The notes: generated from the letters alone by a model not told the origin. 44,927 bases of DNA from JBLHKS01 sp047620505 (GCA_047620505.1 JBLHKS010000038.1:1-44927), one strand, 5' to 3'; shown: positions 8,183 to 17,173, counted from the stretch's first letter. A program made the numbers and translations.

Positions 8183-9799
8183 ATGCGGCCCGCTTCCTGG
8201 TTGTTCCTCGCTTTGATTCTGCTGACGGTGGCTCGAATGATCCTCGGTGCGTACACCGAGCTCAGTGGCGACGAGGCCTACTACTTTCTCTGGCAGGAAC
8301 GGCTCGACTGGTCCTACTACAGCAAAGGCCCGGGCGTCGCGGTCGCGATCTGGCTCTCGACCAATCTTTTTGGCGACACCGAGCTCGGCGTGCGCGTTCT
8401 CTCCCCGCTTTTCGGGCTCGGGACGAGTTTTTTGCTCTACGTTCTCGCTCGGCAGCTGCTGAGCACGCGGGTCGCGATCGGAACGGTCGTGATGCTGAAT
8501 CTGACGCCGATTTTCAACGCCGGCAGCGTCGTCCTCACGATCGATCCGCTCATGATTTTCTTCTGGGTTGGGGCGATGATCACGACTTGGAAAGCGGTTC
8601 ATGACCACAAAATGAAAGTCAGCGGCTGGTGGCTTTTGACCGGTCTTTTGATCGGCCTTGGCTTCCTCTGCAAATACACTTCGCTGCTCCAGGTCGTCTC
8701 GATCATCCTCTTTCTCGCCCTCTGGCCGAAGGGCCGCGTCCAATTCCGGCAGCCCGGTTTCTACGCGATGATCGGCGTGATTCTCGCCTCGATGACCCCG
8801 GTGCTGATCTGGAATGCACAAAATTGCTGGATCACCGTCGATCACCTGCTCAAACACCTCGGCATCGATCTTCATCTCTGCGCTGCGGCCGGCCAAACCG
8901 TCGCCGAAGCGCCAGAAGAGGGTGGGGGATTCAAACTTGGGCCCGATATTTTCGTCTACATCGGCTATCACCTCGCCGTCTACTCGCCGCTGATTTTTGC
9001 CGGGCTGTTCGTCGCGACCGTCACCGCTTGCCGCCGATTTCGAGCCACAGCGCCCGAAATGTTCCTCAGCTGCTTTTCGCTACCCATTATTCTCGGCTAC
9101 GGACTGATTTCCGTCTTCAAAATGGGCGAAGTGAACTGGACGGCACCGGGTTTCTTTGGAGTTGGGATTCTGCTGATCAAATATTTCGACGATTGGAAGC
9201 CGCGCCGGTTTTCAAAACGATTTCTCGCGACAGCAGCTGCTGGACTTGGAGCGCTCATGACGATCCTCGTGGTTAACTCGGATATCGTCCGTGCAACCGG
9301 CGTTCCCTGGCCCTACGAAGTCGATCCGGGCGGCCGTCTGCGAGGTTGGAACGCCGTTGCTGATCGTGTCGACGAACAAGCTCGCCAGCTGAACGCCGAA
9401 TCTGGCGAAACCCCGTTTCTCATCGCGAATCGCTATCAGGTCAGCGCTGGAGCTGCATTTTACCTGCCGGCCGACCTTCCTATTTTCCGCCCGACTGACG
9501 AGCATCCTGTGATTCACATGGTCGCCACCAAAGACGGCTCGATTCACAACCAGTTCGCATTCTGGCCCGGATACGAAGACGAAGAATTCGACGGCCGCAA
9601 CGCGCTTTTCATTTCCGACCAGGAAGGTCGCGACACGCCGCCCTCGCAAATCCAGGCGTCGTTCGAAAGTTGGGCTCTGATCGACCCCTTTGAAATTGAG
9701 CGCCGAGGCGATCATCTTCACACTTGGAAAATCTTCGCTTGCTACGGCTACAAAAACCCGGATGAGTTGCCGCGTGTCCGCCAGCCAGAGCCCGAGTAA
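8183..9799 (+). CDS. Polytopic glycosyltransferase of the PMT/ArnT (GT-C) family
   Basis: A 538-residue membrane protein with a first transmembrane helix at about residues 4-22. Directly after it comes an acidic SGDEAYY motif matching the catalytic Asp-Glu loop of dolichyl-phosphate-mannose mannosyltransferases (PMT_2). About ten more hydrophobic segments and a soluble C-terminal domain follow. GT-C enzymes use polyprenyl-phosphate sugars as donors on the outer face of the inner membrane. The next gene encodes a GT2 enzyme of the kind that makes such donors and overlaps this one by 38 bp, so the two probably act as a pair in glycan or protein modification. The acceptor cannot be told from sequence. 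Confidence 0.8.
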   Translation: MRPASWLFLALILLTVARMILGAYTELSGDEAYYFLWQERLDWSYYSKGPGVAVAIWLSTNLFGDTELGVRVLSPLFGLGTSFLLYVLARQLLSTRVAIGTVVMLNLTPIFNAGSVVLTIDPLMIFFWVGAMITTWKAVHDHKMKVSGWWLLTGLLIGLGFLCKYTSLLQVVSIILFLALWPKGRVQFRQPGFYAMIGVILASMTPVLIWNAQNCWITVDHLLKHLGIDLHLCAAAGQTVAEAPEEGGGFKLGPDIFVYIGYHLAVYSPLIFAGLFVATVTACRRFRATAPEMFLSCFSLPIILGYGLISVFKMGEVNWTAPGFFGVGILLIKYFDDWKPRRFSKRFLATAAAGLGALMTILVVNSDIVRATGVPWPYEVDPGGRLRGWNAVADRVDEQARQLNAESGETPFLIANRYQVSAGAAFYLPADLPIFRPTDEHPVIHMVATKDGSIHNQFAFWPGYEDEEFDGRNALFISDQEGRDTPPSQIQASFESWALIDPFEIERRGDHLHTWKIFACYGYKNPDELPRVRQPEPE

Positions 9800-10505
9800 C
9801 GGCCCCAAAATCTCCGTTGTCGTCCCTCTTTTCAACGAGGAAGACAACGTCGAACCGCTTCAGCAACAGCTCGCCGAGGCGCTCAAAGACTGGGACTACG
9901 AACTCGTCCTCGTCGACGACGGATCGAGCGATGAGACCGCGGCGCGTGTCCAGAGAGGCGATCGGGTCCGGCTCCTTAAATTGAAGGAAAACACCGGCCA
10001 AAGCGCCGCGATGTACGCCGGGATTTTCGCTGCTCGAGGCGAAATAATCGCGATGCTCGATGGCGATTTGCAGAACGACCCGGCCGACATTCCCAAGTTA
10101 GCCGCCGAGGTCGAAAACGGCGTCGATCTCTGCTGTGGTTACCGCGCAAAACGCAAAGACAGCGCCTTCAAACGCTTTCAGAGTCGCCTCGCCAATTTCG
10201 TCCGAAAGCGCTTCACCGGCGACGGCGTCCGTGACACCGGCTGCTCCCTCAAAGCAATGAAACGCGAATGCCGAGACGCGTTAGTCCTGTTTCGCGGGAT
10301 GCACCGTTTCATTCCCGCGCTGATCAAAGCTGGCGGCTACAAATTGAGCGAAGTGGCCGTCAACCACCGCCCCCGTGAGCATGGCGAAAGCAAGTACGGC
10401 GGAGGCCTGAAGCGCGCGATCCCGGCGACTCGGGACATGTTCGGCGTCAACTGGCTGAACTCCCGTAAGATCGCGGTCCAACTGACGGAAGACAGCGACG
10501 TCTGA
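9762..10505 (+). CDS. GT2 polyprenyl-phosphate glycosyltransferase (DPM1-like)
   Basis: A 247-residue GT-A enzyme. Landmarks are the N-terminal SVVVPLFNEEDNV, the LVDDGSSDET nucleotide-binding motif, MLDGDLQNDP with the metal-binding acidic residues, and the late PREHGESKYG motif of the DPM1/DpgS group. There are no C-terminal transmembrane helices. ATG 9762 is preferred over 9690 because it puts a short basic leader before the first beta strand, leaving a 38-bp overlap with the GT-C gene. It likely transfers a sugar from a nucleotide donor to undecaprenyl phosphate, supplying the GT-C partner. Confidence 0.82.
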   Translation: MSCRVSASQSPSNGPKISVVVPLFNEEDNVEPLQQQLAEALKDWDYELVLVDDGSSDETAARVQRGDRVRLLKLKENTGQSAAMYAGIFAARGEIIAMLDGDLQNDPADIPKLAAEVENGVDLCCGYRAKRKDSAFKRFQSRLANFVRKRFTGDGVRDTGCSLKAMKRECRDALVLFRGMHRFIPALIKAGGYKLSEVAVNHRPREHGESKYGGGLKRAIPATRDMFGVNWLNSRKIAVQLTEDSDV

Positions 10506-10556
10506 ACGCCTTTCCGCGTCCTTGACCGGAATCATCTCAGCCGCTTCGGTGGAGCG

Positions 10557-12188
10557 ATGAAATCCACATTCGCGACGATCCTCTCGATAGCGGCCTGCTG
10601 CTTTTCTTTCGCTGCCGCCCAGGAACCGGAACTCGGGGACGTCCGCGAAGAGCACGTCATGATTCCGATGCGCGATGGCCAGCATCTCTCTGCCAATCTC
10701 TACTTTCCCTCGGGCGAAGGACCGTGGCCTCCGATTTTCGAGCAGCGTTACGCTTCGATCGCTGGGAAGTCGACGCGGGAGGCGGCAGCTCGGATCGCGA
10801 AGGGCGGTTTTGTCGTTGCGATGGTCAATTATCGCGGGACGCACAAATCTGAAGGAACCTACGTCGCGTATCGCGCGTTGCAGTGGGGCGAACTTAGCGA
10901 TGGCTATGATGTTTGCGAGTGGCTCGCCAAACAATCCTGGAGCACAAGCAAGGTTGGCACGTTCGGTAGCTCACAAGGCGGCTACGCTCAAAACTATCTT
11001 GCTGTGACGCAGCCGCCGAGCCTGGTCTGCCAATATATGATCGACACCGGGTTGAGTTTGTTCGAAGAGGGCTACCGAATTGGCGGAACCACGAGGCCAG
11101 AGCGCTTTAAGGGAATGGGCGCGAATTGCCGGAATCCGGCGGACAACGACGCTGTTTTGAAGGAGTGGTTCGAGCATCCGCACAAGGACGAATACTGGGA
11201 GGCGGAGGACTGCACGCTGCATTTCAAAAAGATGGACGTGCCCTGTTTTACGATCGGAAGTTGGTATGATTTTATGAATCAGGGCTCGATCGCGAGCTTC
11301 ATCGGTAGGCAACATCAAGGCGGGCCGAATTCGCGAGGGCATCAGCAGCTGCTGATCGGGCCGTGGCTGCATGGCCGAACAAACAAGGGCAGTAAAGTCG
11401 GCGAGTTGGAGTATCCGGAGAACGCAACCTGGAACGTGGAGGCGCACATGATCGAGTGGTTCGATTATTGGCTGAAGGGCAAGAAGAACGGCGTTAACGA
11501 TGAACCGGCTGTTCGATATTATGCAATGGGTGAGAACGAATGGAGGAGCGCGGAGGACTGGCCGCCAGCCGCGACGGAAACTCCGTATTTTCTTCAATCT
11601 GGCGGCGAGCTCGCTGAAAAAGCGCCAGCAGTTGCTGGTGAGACGAGTTACGTCAGCGATCCGCGAAATCCGATGGAGATCAAAGGCCGCGCGTTTCCGG
11701 GCGCCCGCGATGCTCGGTCGTTTGAAGAGCAATCGGAAGTCCTGACTTTTACGACGGAACCGCTAACCAAATCGGTCGAGTGGACCGGCCGCGTTTTTGC
11801 CGATCTTCAAGTTTCGTCGACGGCGAAGGACACGGATTTCATCGTTCGGGTGAGCGAAGTTTATCCGGATGGTCGCTCGATCCTGATCATCGATTATCCT
11901 TGGCGAATGCGTTATCGCGATGGTTTCGATCACGAGGTTTTGATGGAGCCCGGTGAAGTTTACCAGCTCAAATTTCCGGTTGGTTGGCTCAGCCAGGTCT
12001 TTGCCGAAGGTCATCGCATTCGCGTTACCGTGGCCAGCACCGGCGCGCCGCTTTACGAGCCGAATCCGCAGACCGGCGAGCCGTTGACGATCGAGTTTCC
12101 GGACAACGCAATCAAGGCGACGAACACGATTCACCATTCGGCGAAGCATCCTTCGCGGATTCTGGCACCGGTGCGCGCGGCGGATTGA
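10557..12188 (+). CDS. CocE/NonD family hydrolase (X-Pro dipeptidyl-peptidase S15 type)
   Basis: A 543-residue exported enzyme with a signal peptide ending near AAAQ. The alpha/beta hydrolase domain carries the nucleophile Ser in FGSSQGGYAQ and a probable catalytic His in GPWLHG. The C-terminal part (from about residue 390) is the jelly-roll PepX_C domain. The family cleaves X-Pro peptides, acyl esters or glutaryl groups, and the substrate cannot be told here. It begins 51 bp after the GT2 gene on the same strand and is convergent with the aminotransferase gene. Confidence 0.85.
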   Translation: MKSTFATILSIAACCFSFAAAQEPELGDVREEHVMIPMRDGQHLSANLYFPSGEGPWPPIFEQRYASIAGKSTREAAARIAKGGFVVAMVNYRGTHKSEGTYVAYRALQWGELSDGYDVCEWLAKQSWSTSKVGTFGSSQGGYAQNYLAVTQPPSLVCQYMIDTGLSLFEEGYRIGGTTRPERFKGMGANCRNPADNDAVLKEWFEHPHKDEYWEAEDCTLHFKKMDVPCFTIGSWYDFMNQGSIASFIGRQHQGGPNSRGHQQLLIGPWLHGRTNKGSKVGELEYPENATWNVEAHMIEWFDYWLKGKKNGVNDEPAVRYYAMGENEWRSAEDWPPAATETPYFLQSGGELAEKAPAVAGETSYVSDPRNPMEIKGRAFPGARDARSFEEQSEVLTFTTEPLTKSVEWTGRVFADLQVSSTAKDTDFIVRVSEVYPDGRSILIIDYPWRMRYRDGFDHEVLMEPGEVYQLKFPVGWLSQVFAEGHRIRVTVASTGAPLYEPNPQTGEPLTIEFPDNAIKATNTIHHSAKHPSRILAPVRAAD

Positions 12189-12189
12189 G

Positions 12190-13419
12190 TTAGCCCGCGT
12201 AAACTCGGCGCACCTCGTCTGCGATGATCTCGATTCCGCGTTCAACGCGTTCCCGCGGTTGCGTGTAGGAAAGTCGCAGGCACTGGCGGCTGTGCTCCCA
12301 CGGTTCCTCCAGGCCGAAGAAAAAATACTGACCGGGCACAACGATCACGCCGCGCTCCTTGAGCCGAAGGTAGAGTTCTCGGCAGGAAATCGGCAATTCA
12401 TCCAGCCAGAGCCAGAGAAAAAACGCACCCTCCGGTTCGTGAAGCGCGAACGGCACGTCCGCCGGCAACTGCTGATCGATTGCGGACGACGCGGCGGCGC
12501 ATCGCTCCTCGTAAAACGGGCGGATGATCGTTTTCGTGATTTCCGCGAGCCGGTCGGTCTCAATCAGCGTTCGAGTCAACGCCTGACCAATATTGTTGTT
12601 GGCCAAACCGACCACCGCGTTGATCGCCGCGATTTTCGAGATCAGTTCCTCGTTGGCGACCACGATCCCGGTTCGCGTTCCCGGCAGACCCAGCTTCGAA
12701 AGACTCAGCGTCTGGACCACGTTTCGATTCCAGAACGGCTCGGCGTCCGTGAAAATCACCCCGGGAAACGGCAGCCCGTAGGCGTTGTCGATGATCAGCG
12801 GAATCCCGCGTGACTCGGCAAGTTCCGATAGCCGCCGGATTTCGTTGTCAGTCAGCACGTTCGCGCTCGGATTGGTCGGCCGCGAAACGCAGATCGCCCC
12901 GATGTCGTCGCCGACCTCAAGATTCTCGAAATCGATCCGATATTTGAATCGGCGTTCGCCCGTCTGCTCGATTCGAGCCGGTTGCGTCGCGAAAATCCCT
13001 TCCCGCAGGCCCTGCTGCGAGTAGCCGATGTATTCCGGCATCAACGGAATCAGAATCCGCTTCCCGTTGTCCGAGAAAAGGTTCAGCAGAAAAAAGAACG
13101 CCGTCTGCCCGCCCGTCGTGATCGCGATGTTTTCCGGCCCCACGTCCCAGCCGCAGTGCCGACGCAGAAAATCCGCCGTCGCCGCGCGGAAAGCCGGATT
13201 CCCTGCCGGAGGATCGTAATTCGCGAGCACATCCCCGAACGCCGCCTCGTCGTTCAGCAGCTGCTGGGTCTGCTCGCGCCAGATCGCCTGCATTTCCGGG
13301 ATCTGCGCCGGATTTCCGCCGCCCATCATGATCGCATCACGATTGACCGTCAGCGCACGGCCGAGATCATCCATTAATTCGAGGATCCCGCTCGGTTCGG
13401 CCAATCGATTCAGACTCAT
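12190..13419 (-). CDS. avtA: Class I/II PLP aminotransferase, valine-pyruvate transaminase type
   Basis: A 409-residue cytoplasmic PLP enzyme. It starts with a GGGNPAQIPEM segment, has ITTGGQTAFFFLLNLF for cofactor-phosphate contact and a PTNPSANVLTDNE loop, and carries the Schiff-base Lys in LSLSKLGLPGTRTG. The C-terminal half has FFLWLWLDELPI. The N-terminus and SLSKLGLPG context match AvtA, which interconverts valine/2-oxoisovalerate with pyruvate/alanine. Substrate specificity is inferred only from overall resemblance. The gene follows the S4-domain gene closely on the same strand (8 bp gap) and converges with the hydrolase. Confidence 0.75.
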   Translation of the reverse strand: MSLNRLAEPSGILELMDDLGRALTVNRDAIMMGGGNPAQIPEMQAIWREQTQQLLNDEAAFGDVLANYDPPAGNPAFRAATADFLRRHCGWDVGPENIAITTGGQTAFFFLLNLFSDNGKRILIPLMPEYIGYSQQGLREGIFATQPARIEQTGERRFKYRIDFENLEVGDDIGAICVSRPTNPSANVLTDNEIRRLSELAESRGIPLIIDNAYGLPFPGVIFTDAEPFWNRNVVQTLSLSKLGLPGTRTGIVVANEELISKIAAINAVVGLANNNIGQALTRTLIETDRLAEITKTIIRPFYEERCAAASSAIDQQLPADVPFALHEPEGAFFLWLWLDELPISCRELYLRLKERGVIVVPGQYFFFGLEEPWEHSRQCLRLSYTQPRERVERGIEIIADEVRRVYAG

Positions 13420-13427
13420 CCTGTCCC

Positions 13428-13892
13428 TTAGTTGAATTTCCGAGTCCAGCGATCAAAAAGTTCCTCTCGGAAGGCAAATTCCGAGTTTTCGAGTTCGTCC
13501 AACTCGCGACGCTCCTTTTTTGTTGGGCGGCCCGAGCCTTCTCCTCGTGGAGTCGGAGCGGCTGCGCCCTCGCGGTTCACTCGCGCCCATTCGCGGGCTT
13601 TCGCGATCTCCTCTTCCGGCGTGATGTCCTCACAAAATTCCGAAACGGCCTTTGCTGCGACCCGACGGCTTAGCAGGGCTACGACTCTCAATTTCAGCGT
13701 TACCCAAACTCGTTCGACTTCGATTTCGTCGCCATTCCGGACCTGACGAGCTGGTTTTCCGACGACTCCGCGAATTTTGACCTGGCCCTTTCGACAAGCT
13801 TGGGCGGCGAACACGCGGGTTTTGAAAACCCGCACGGCATAAAGCCAGGCGTCGAGCCTGACAGAATCAGAATTAGAAGTCTCCTCGCTCAT
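13428..13892 (-). CDS. S4-domain RNA-binding protein (Hsp15/HslR-like)
   Basis: From ATG 13892 the protein has about 154 residues with an S4 domain at the start (VRLDAWLYAVRVFKTRVFAA, then GQVKIRG and the GDEIEVER strand). A charged tail with TKKERRELDEL follows, as in Hsp15-like ribosome-rescue proteins that bind the 50S subunit carrying peptidyl-tRNA. An upstream in-frame start would overlap the preceding gene. The chosen one sits 4 bp after that gene's stop, suggesting translational coupling. Confidence 0.78.
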   Translation of the reverse strand: MSEETSNSDSVRLDAWLYAVRVFKTRVFAAQACRKGQVKIRGVVGKPARQVRNGDEIEVERVWVTLKLRVVALLSRRVAAKAVSEFCEDITPEEEIAKAREWARVNREGAAAPTPRGEGSGRPTKKERRELDELENSEFAFREELFDRWTRKFN

Positions 13893-13896
13893 CGCC

Positions 13897-15360
13897 TTAG
13901 AAATTCTCGATCGGGCTCGGCCCCGGCTTTGGCGCTTCAACCTGATTCAGCCAATGATAAAGCGAGATCGCTTCCTTGCTCGCCGCGACTTCAGCGCGTC
14001 GAAAAGCGCCCGTGTCCGAACGAGCGTCGCTATCGTAAATTCGGTAGTAAATCATGTTCGATTCAGCAAACTGAAGCGTGGATTCGAGATTCTCGCCGGT
14101 TAGCTCCATCCAGCTCCAGGTCGAGTCTCCGCCAAACTGATCGAGTTGGCCATCGAGGGGGATTCGAAATTCCTTGTCCATGAGATCGCCGCGCAGAAAC
14201 GAATGCGAGAAGCGCTGTCCGTTGAACTCGCGCGAGTGCTGCTGGAGAAACAGCCGAGGTTTGTTGGTTTGCGGATCGACCGCGACGAGAAGTGTCTGCC
14301 TCGACAAGCGGTCGGCTCCCCCGCGAGCTGGCCAGTACCAGCGGTTGTCCCGATCGATCGGGTGCTCGCCGACTGAGAAATTTTCGAGGCGCTTGCCGAT
14401 CAGCAGCTGCTGATCGGTAGGTTGAAGGCTGCCTAACGGAATCTCCAGAAGCTCTCCGTCGTACTTTTTCAAAACCACGTTCGTTCCGTTGAAGCCGGAC
14501 AGCGAAGCTCTCACCGTTTGGTCAAGCGCGTTTGTCCAAGCGCGTATCGGAAGAATCGGCGTGTGATCGGGATCGCGGAATTGATCGAGCGGATCGGTTT
14601 TCACGGCGGTTTTCTCCGGATCGCCCGGTTTGCGAACGCGGAACGCCGTCCACCAGGTTTTATCTTCAGCCAAGTTCGACACTTTTCGAAAATGGATCGC
14701 GACTTCGCGCAGAGCGAGGCGCTCTATTTCGCTTAGTGGATGTGGAATCTTCACGCCGGTCTCGTTCTCGAAAAAGAACATCAAATCTTCGTGAGCTTCG
14801 AGCAACGGGGCTGCCTTGTAAGCTAAGTCGATTAGAGAAAGGTCGAGATGCTCGTAGTCTCGCCGCCCGGATTGCTCGTGTTCAATTTTCCCGAAATTCA
14901 ACGGAACCCGAACTGGATCACCCTCGCCTTCGGTCACGATTGCAGTTGAGCGGCCCAACTCCCCGCCGGTGACGTAGAGGGCGAGGCGAAGCCAGATTCT
15001 CTCACTATCGGAGCCAATGTAGCCGTAGCAGCGACCAACCCAGTCATCTTCGGCGAGTTGTTTCGAGTAGAAGAAATTCGCGTTAAGAACGGCGCTGTAG
15101 GAGTGGCGAAAGCTGGATTTCAGCCGCGTAAAAAGAAGCAAGGCCTGATCTTTTCGGGCGAATCGTACGTCCGGAAGTTCGTAGACACTCCCGTTCTGCA
15201 TTCGCAGCATCGTGTTGTCGCCGTCGAAACGAAGCAACTCCGCGTGAATCGTTTTACCGTCATTGCTGGTCCAGTCCCGCGCCGGAAGCAGAGCCCGTGC
15301 CTGAAGGCCCTCACCGGTCAGAACGATGAAAATGGCAAGAGCGAAAAGTCGAGGATGCAT
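13897..15360 (-). CDS. Exported protein with two SHD1-like repeats, unknown function
   Basis: From ATG 15360, 487 residues with a signal peptide. Two copies of an SLA1 homology domain 1 (SHD1)-like unit are visible. One follows the leader (RDWTSNDGKTIHAELL...YELPDVRFARKDQALL). A second lies in the C-terminal half (RAWTNALDQTVRASL...LEIPLGSLQPTDQQLL). Such units are common in exported proteins of Planctomycetes and Verrucomicrobia and probably mediate protein or ligand binding. The middle and tail match nothing I recognise. The codons for TDQQLLIG contain a long perfect DNA palindrome (14396-14417). The gene heads a probable three-gene minus-strand run with the S4 and aminotransferase genes. 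Confidence 0.6.
   Translation of the reverse strand: MHPRLFALAIFIVLTGEGLQARALLPARDWTSNDGKTIHAELLRFDGDNTMLRMQNGSVYELPDVRFARKDQALLLFTRLKSSFRHSYSAVLNANFFYSKQLAEDDWVGRCYGYIGSDSERIWLRLALYVTGGELGRSTAIVTEGEGDPVRVPLNFGKIEHEQSGRRDYEHLDLSLIDLAYKAAPLLEAHEDLMFFFENETGVKIPHPLSEIERLALREVAIHFRKVSNLAEDKTWWTAFRVRKPGDPEKTAVKTDPLDQFRDPDHTPILPIRAWTNALDQTVRASLSGFNGTNVVLKKYDGELLEIPLGSLQPTDQQLLIGKRLENFSVGEHPIDRDNRWYWPARGGADRLSRQTLLVAVDPQTNKPRLFLQQHSREFNGQRFSHSFLRGDLMDKEFRIPLDGQLDQFGGDSTWSWMELTGENLESTLQFAESNMIYYRIYDSDARSDTGAFRRAEVAASKEAISLYHWLNQVEAPKPGPSPIENF
14396..14417. repeat. 22-bp perfect palindrome centred on CAGCAGCTGCTG, inside a gene
   Basis: The 12-bp palindrome common in this window is extended here by CCGAT on the left and ATCGG on the right, making a 22-bp perfect inverted repeat with no loop. 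It lies in the coding region of the SHD1-like protein. Confidence 0.85.
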
Positions 15361-15641
15361 GGGGGAAATCAATTGCCGAGCGAATCAGGTTCCGTTGACC
15401 GAATGGGTGAATTATTTTGATCGTGTTTCATTCGTGGCGGATTTTCGATAAGTCTGTGGATAGAAACAAAGAACTCTTTGAATGGTTTCGCAACAGACTC
15501 GGGGTTTCCGCCTATCGGTGCGATTGAGTTAGTTTGTTGGGAGTTTGGGCAATGGGCGACCACGGCTCCGGCTCGGAATCGAGTCTGCGATTGGGAGTTT
15601 CTTAGCCCATGGTTAGTGGCCGGAAGAACTGACTGAGATTG

Positions 15642-15655
15642 ATTATGGAAATTAT
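15642..15655 (+). promoter_or_regulatory. Copy 1 of the AT-rich element ATTATGGAAATTAT (pilin promoter)
   Basis: An exact copy of the 14-bp element shared by five pilus-cluster upstream regions. It ends 10 bp before a TTGACA -35 box, a suitable place for an activator. The core is two ATTAT half-sites in direct orientation separated by GGAA. Confidence 0.65.
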
Positions 15656-15665
15656 TATAATTATA

Positions 15666-15693
15666 TTGACAGCGGTTTCTCTCCAACTAATGT
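15666..15693 (+). promoter_or_regulatory. Probable sigma70-type promoter of the pilin genes
   Basis: TTGACA (15666-15671), a 16-bp spacer, then TAATGT (15688-15693). Transcription would begin near 15700, giving a leader of about 50 bases before the pilin ATG at 15750. The sequence is close to consensus but was judged by eye only. Confidence 0.5.
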
Positions 15694-15749
15694 CGCCCTG
15701 TGGAGCTCATTCCCGAGTGATCGCTACAAGAACCTTAGACAAACAAACT

Positions 15750-16421
15750 ATGAAAAATACTACGTTTAACAAAAACTCTAGCCGCCGAGGATTTACCTTG
15801 GTGGAGATGATCGGTGTACTTGCTGTTGTGGCCATCCTCGCCGCAATGCTGATTCCAAAGATCTTTGAAACGATCAACACCGCTCGTGTCAGTGGCGCTG
15901 CTTCGGCCATCCAAACGGTCAAGACGGCAGTCGCCAATCACTACAGCAAATACGGCTCATTCGTCGACTCAACCGGGACACTCTTCGTTCCCAGCGCGAC
16001 CTTGGCGACCGACAGCCCCGATTCGGACTCTTTCGATACTACGGTGCTACTGTCTGAAGGTATGCTTGAACGCCGATTCGCCGTGAAAATCGGCAATCAG
16101 CTGTCGACCAACCGGGTGCGAATCCGTCAGGTCGTCGTTGCTGCCGATCCAGCTTCGATTGCCGCTGACTCCGCCGCCTACGATCTGGACGGCGACGGCG
16201 ACGTGACGACCAACGACGGCGCTCTGGTTTGCGAATGCGTGATCACTGGCGTTTCCGCCGCTGATGCTCGCGATCTCAAACAGAACATCGACGGTTCCGA
16301 CATCACCGGGCTGCTGGTGCTGCCTGATATCGGCGCTGAGGCCACTCTCGGGCGGGTCAAATATCCCACGATTGAGGCTGGTGCCACTGGCGACGTTCTC
16401 GTCTACATCACCCACCGGTAA
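15750..16421 (+). CDS. Type IV major pilin-like protein 1 with dockerin-like calcium loop
   Basis: A 223-residue prepilin. A short basic leader (MKNTTFNKNSSRRG) is cut before Phe in GFTLVEMIGVLAVVAILAAM, with the conserved Glu5 and a hydrophobic assembly helix. A GspG/PilA-like globular part follows (TARVSGAASAIQTVKTAV). Near residues 145-156 is a DLDGDGDVTTND loop with Asp at positions 1, 3, 5, 7 and 12, matching a dockerin/EF-hand calcium site. A second acidic segment (NIDGSD) follows. I chose ATG 15750 because the longer frame adds a hydrophobic stretch before the leader, unlike prepilins. It is the first of a tandem pair and would need a prepilin peptidase encoded elsewhere. Confidence 0.85.
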   Translation: MKNTTFNKNSSRRGFTLVEMIGVLAVVAILAAMLIPKIFETINTARVSGAASAIQTVKTAVANHYSKYGSFVDSTGTLFVPSATLATDSPDSDSFDTTVLLSEGMLERRFAVKIGNQLSTNRVRIRQVVVAADPASIAADSAAYDLDGDGDVTTNDGALVCECVITGVSAADARDLKQNIDGSDITGLLVLPDIGAEATLGRVKYPTIEAGATGDVLVYITHR

Positions 16422-16501
16422 CCGAATCCTGCAGGTCTTAATATTTAATCAACGCCTGAATCACAGGCATTGATCGCAACAGAACCTTAGACAAACAAAC
16501 C

Positions 16502-17173
16502 ATGAAAAATACTACGTTTAACAAAAACGCTAGCCGCCAAGGCTTTACCTTGGTGGAGATGATCGGTGTACTTGCAGTTGTGGCCATCCTCTCCGCGATG
16601 CTGATTCCAAAGATCTTTGAAACGATCAACACCGCTCGTGTCAGTGGCGCTGCTTCGGGCATCCAAACGGTCAAGACTGCAGTCGCCAATCACTACAGCA
16701 AATACGGCTCGTTCGTCGATTCCACTGGCACGCTTTTCGATCCGGCCACGGATCTGACGGCCAATCTGGACGCCGACAACTTCGACACCTCAGTGCTCCT
16801 CGCTGAAGGTATGCTCGAACGCCGGTTCGCAGTCAAAATCGGCGATCAACTCGCCACCAACCGTGTCCGAATCCGCACTGTGGACGTGGCAGCTGACCCG
16901 GCTGTCGATATCACGTCAGCCAGCGCTTCCTACGATTTGGACGGCGTTGGCACAGTGACGACAAGCGACGGAGCCCTGGTTTGCGAATGCATCATCACCG
17001 GCTGCTCCGCAGCTGATGCTCGCGACATCAAACAGAACATCGACGGCTCCGACATCACCGGGCTGCTGGTTCTTCCCGATATTGGTGCTGAAGCCACTCT
17101 CGGTCGAGTCAAGTATCCCGCGATTCCTGCTGGTGCCACGGGTGACGTCCTCATCTACGTTACTCACCGGTAA
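16502..17173 (+). CDS. Type IV major pilin-like protein 2, near-duplicate with damaged calcium loop
   Basis: Also 223 residues. The leader, assembly helix and first 70 or so residues are almost identical to pilin 1, even at the DNA level. The 20 or so bases before the ATG are also shared (AGAACCTTAGACAAACAAAC). The globular middle differs. The calcium-type loop reads DLDGVGTVTTSD, so the position-5 Asp is Val and position 7 is Thr, which should weaken or abolish binding. The last 50 residues are again nearly identical to pilin 1. It lies 80 bp downstream without its own AT-rich element, so it is probably co-transcribed from the upstream promoter and ends at the terminator at 17218-17248. Confidence 0.85.
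   Translation: MKNTTFNKNASRQGFTLVEMIGVLAVVAILSAMLIPKIFETINTARVSGAASGIQTVKTAVANHYSKYGSFVDSTGTLFDPATDLTANLDADNFDTSVLLAEGMLERRFAVKIGDQLATNRVRIRTVDVAADPAVDITSASASYDLDGVGTVTTSDGALVCECIITGCSAADARDIKQNIDGSDITGLLVLPDIGAEATLGRVKYPAIPAGATGDVLIYVTHR

Larger units (their letters stand above)
15361..15749. other. Divergent intergenic region before the pilin genes
   Basis: This 389-bp gap separates the divergent SHD1-like gene and first pilin gene. I see no convincing gene. It contains the AT-rich element at 15642-15655 and a sigma70-like promoter at 15666-15693. The first 250 bp hold nothing I can name. Confidence 0.6.

Noticed and set aside
8177..8971. 264-codon minus-strand frame opposite the GT-C gene
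   Set aside because: Highly charged, no domain, and fully opposite a clear membrane glycosyltransferase; a complementary-strand artefact.
15639..15749. Longer start for pilin 1, in frame from 15639
   Set aside because: It would put a hydrophobic stretch and about 35 unrelated residues before the prepilin leader. The extra codons coincide with the AT-rich element and promoter, and pilin 2 has no such extension.
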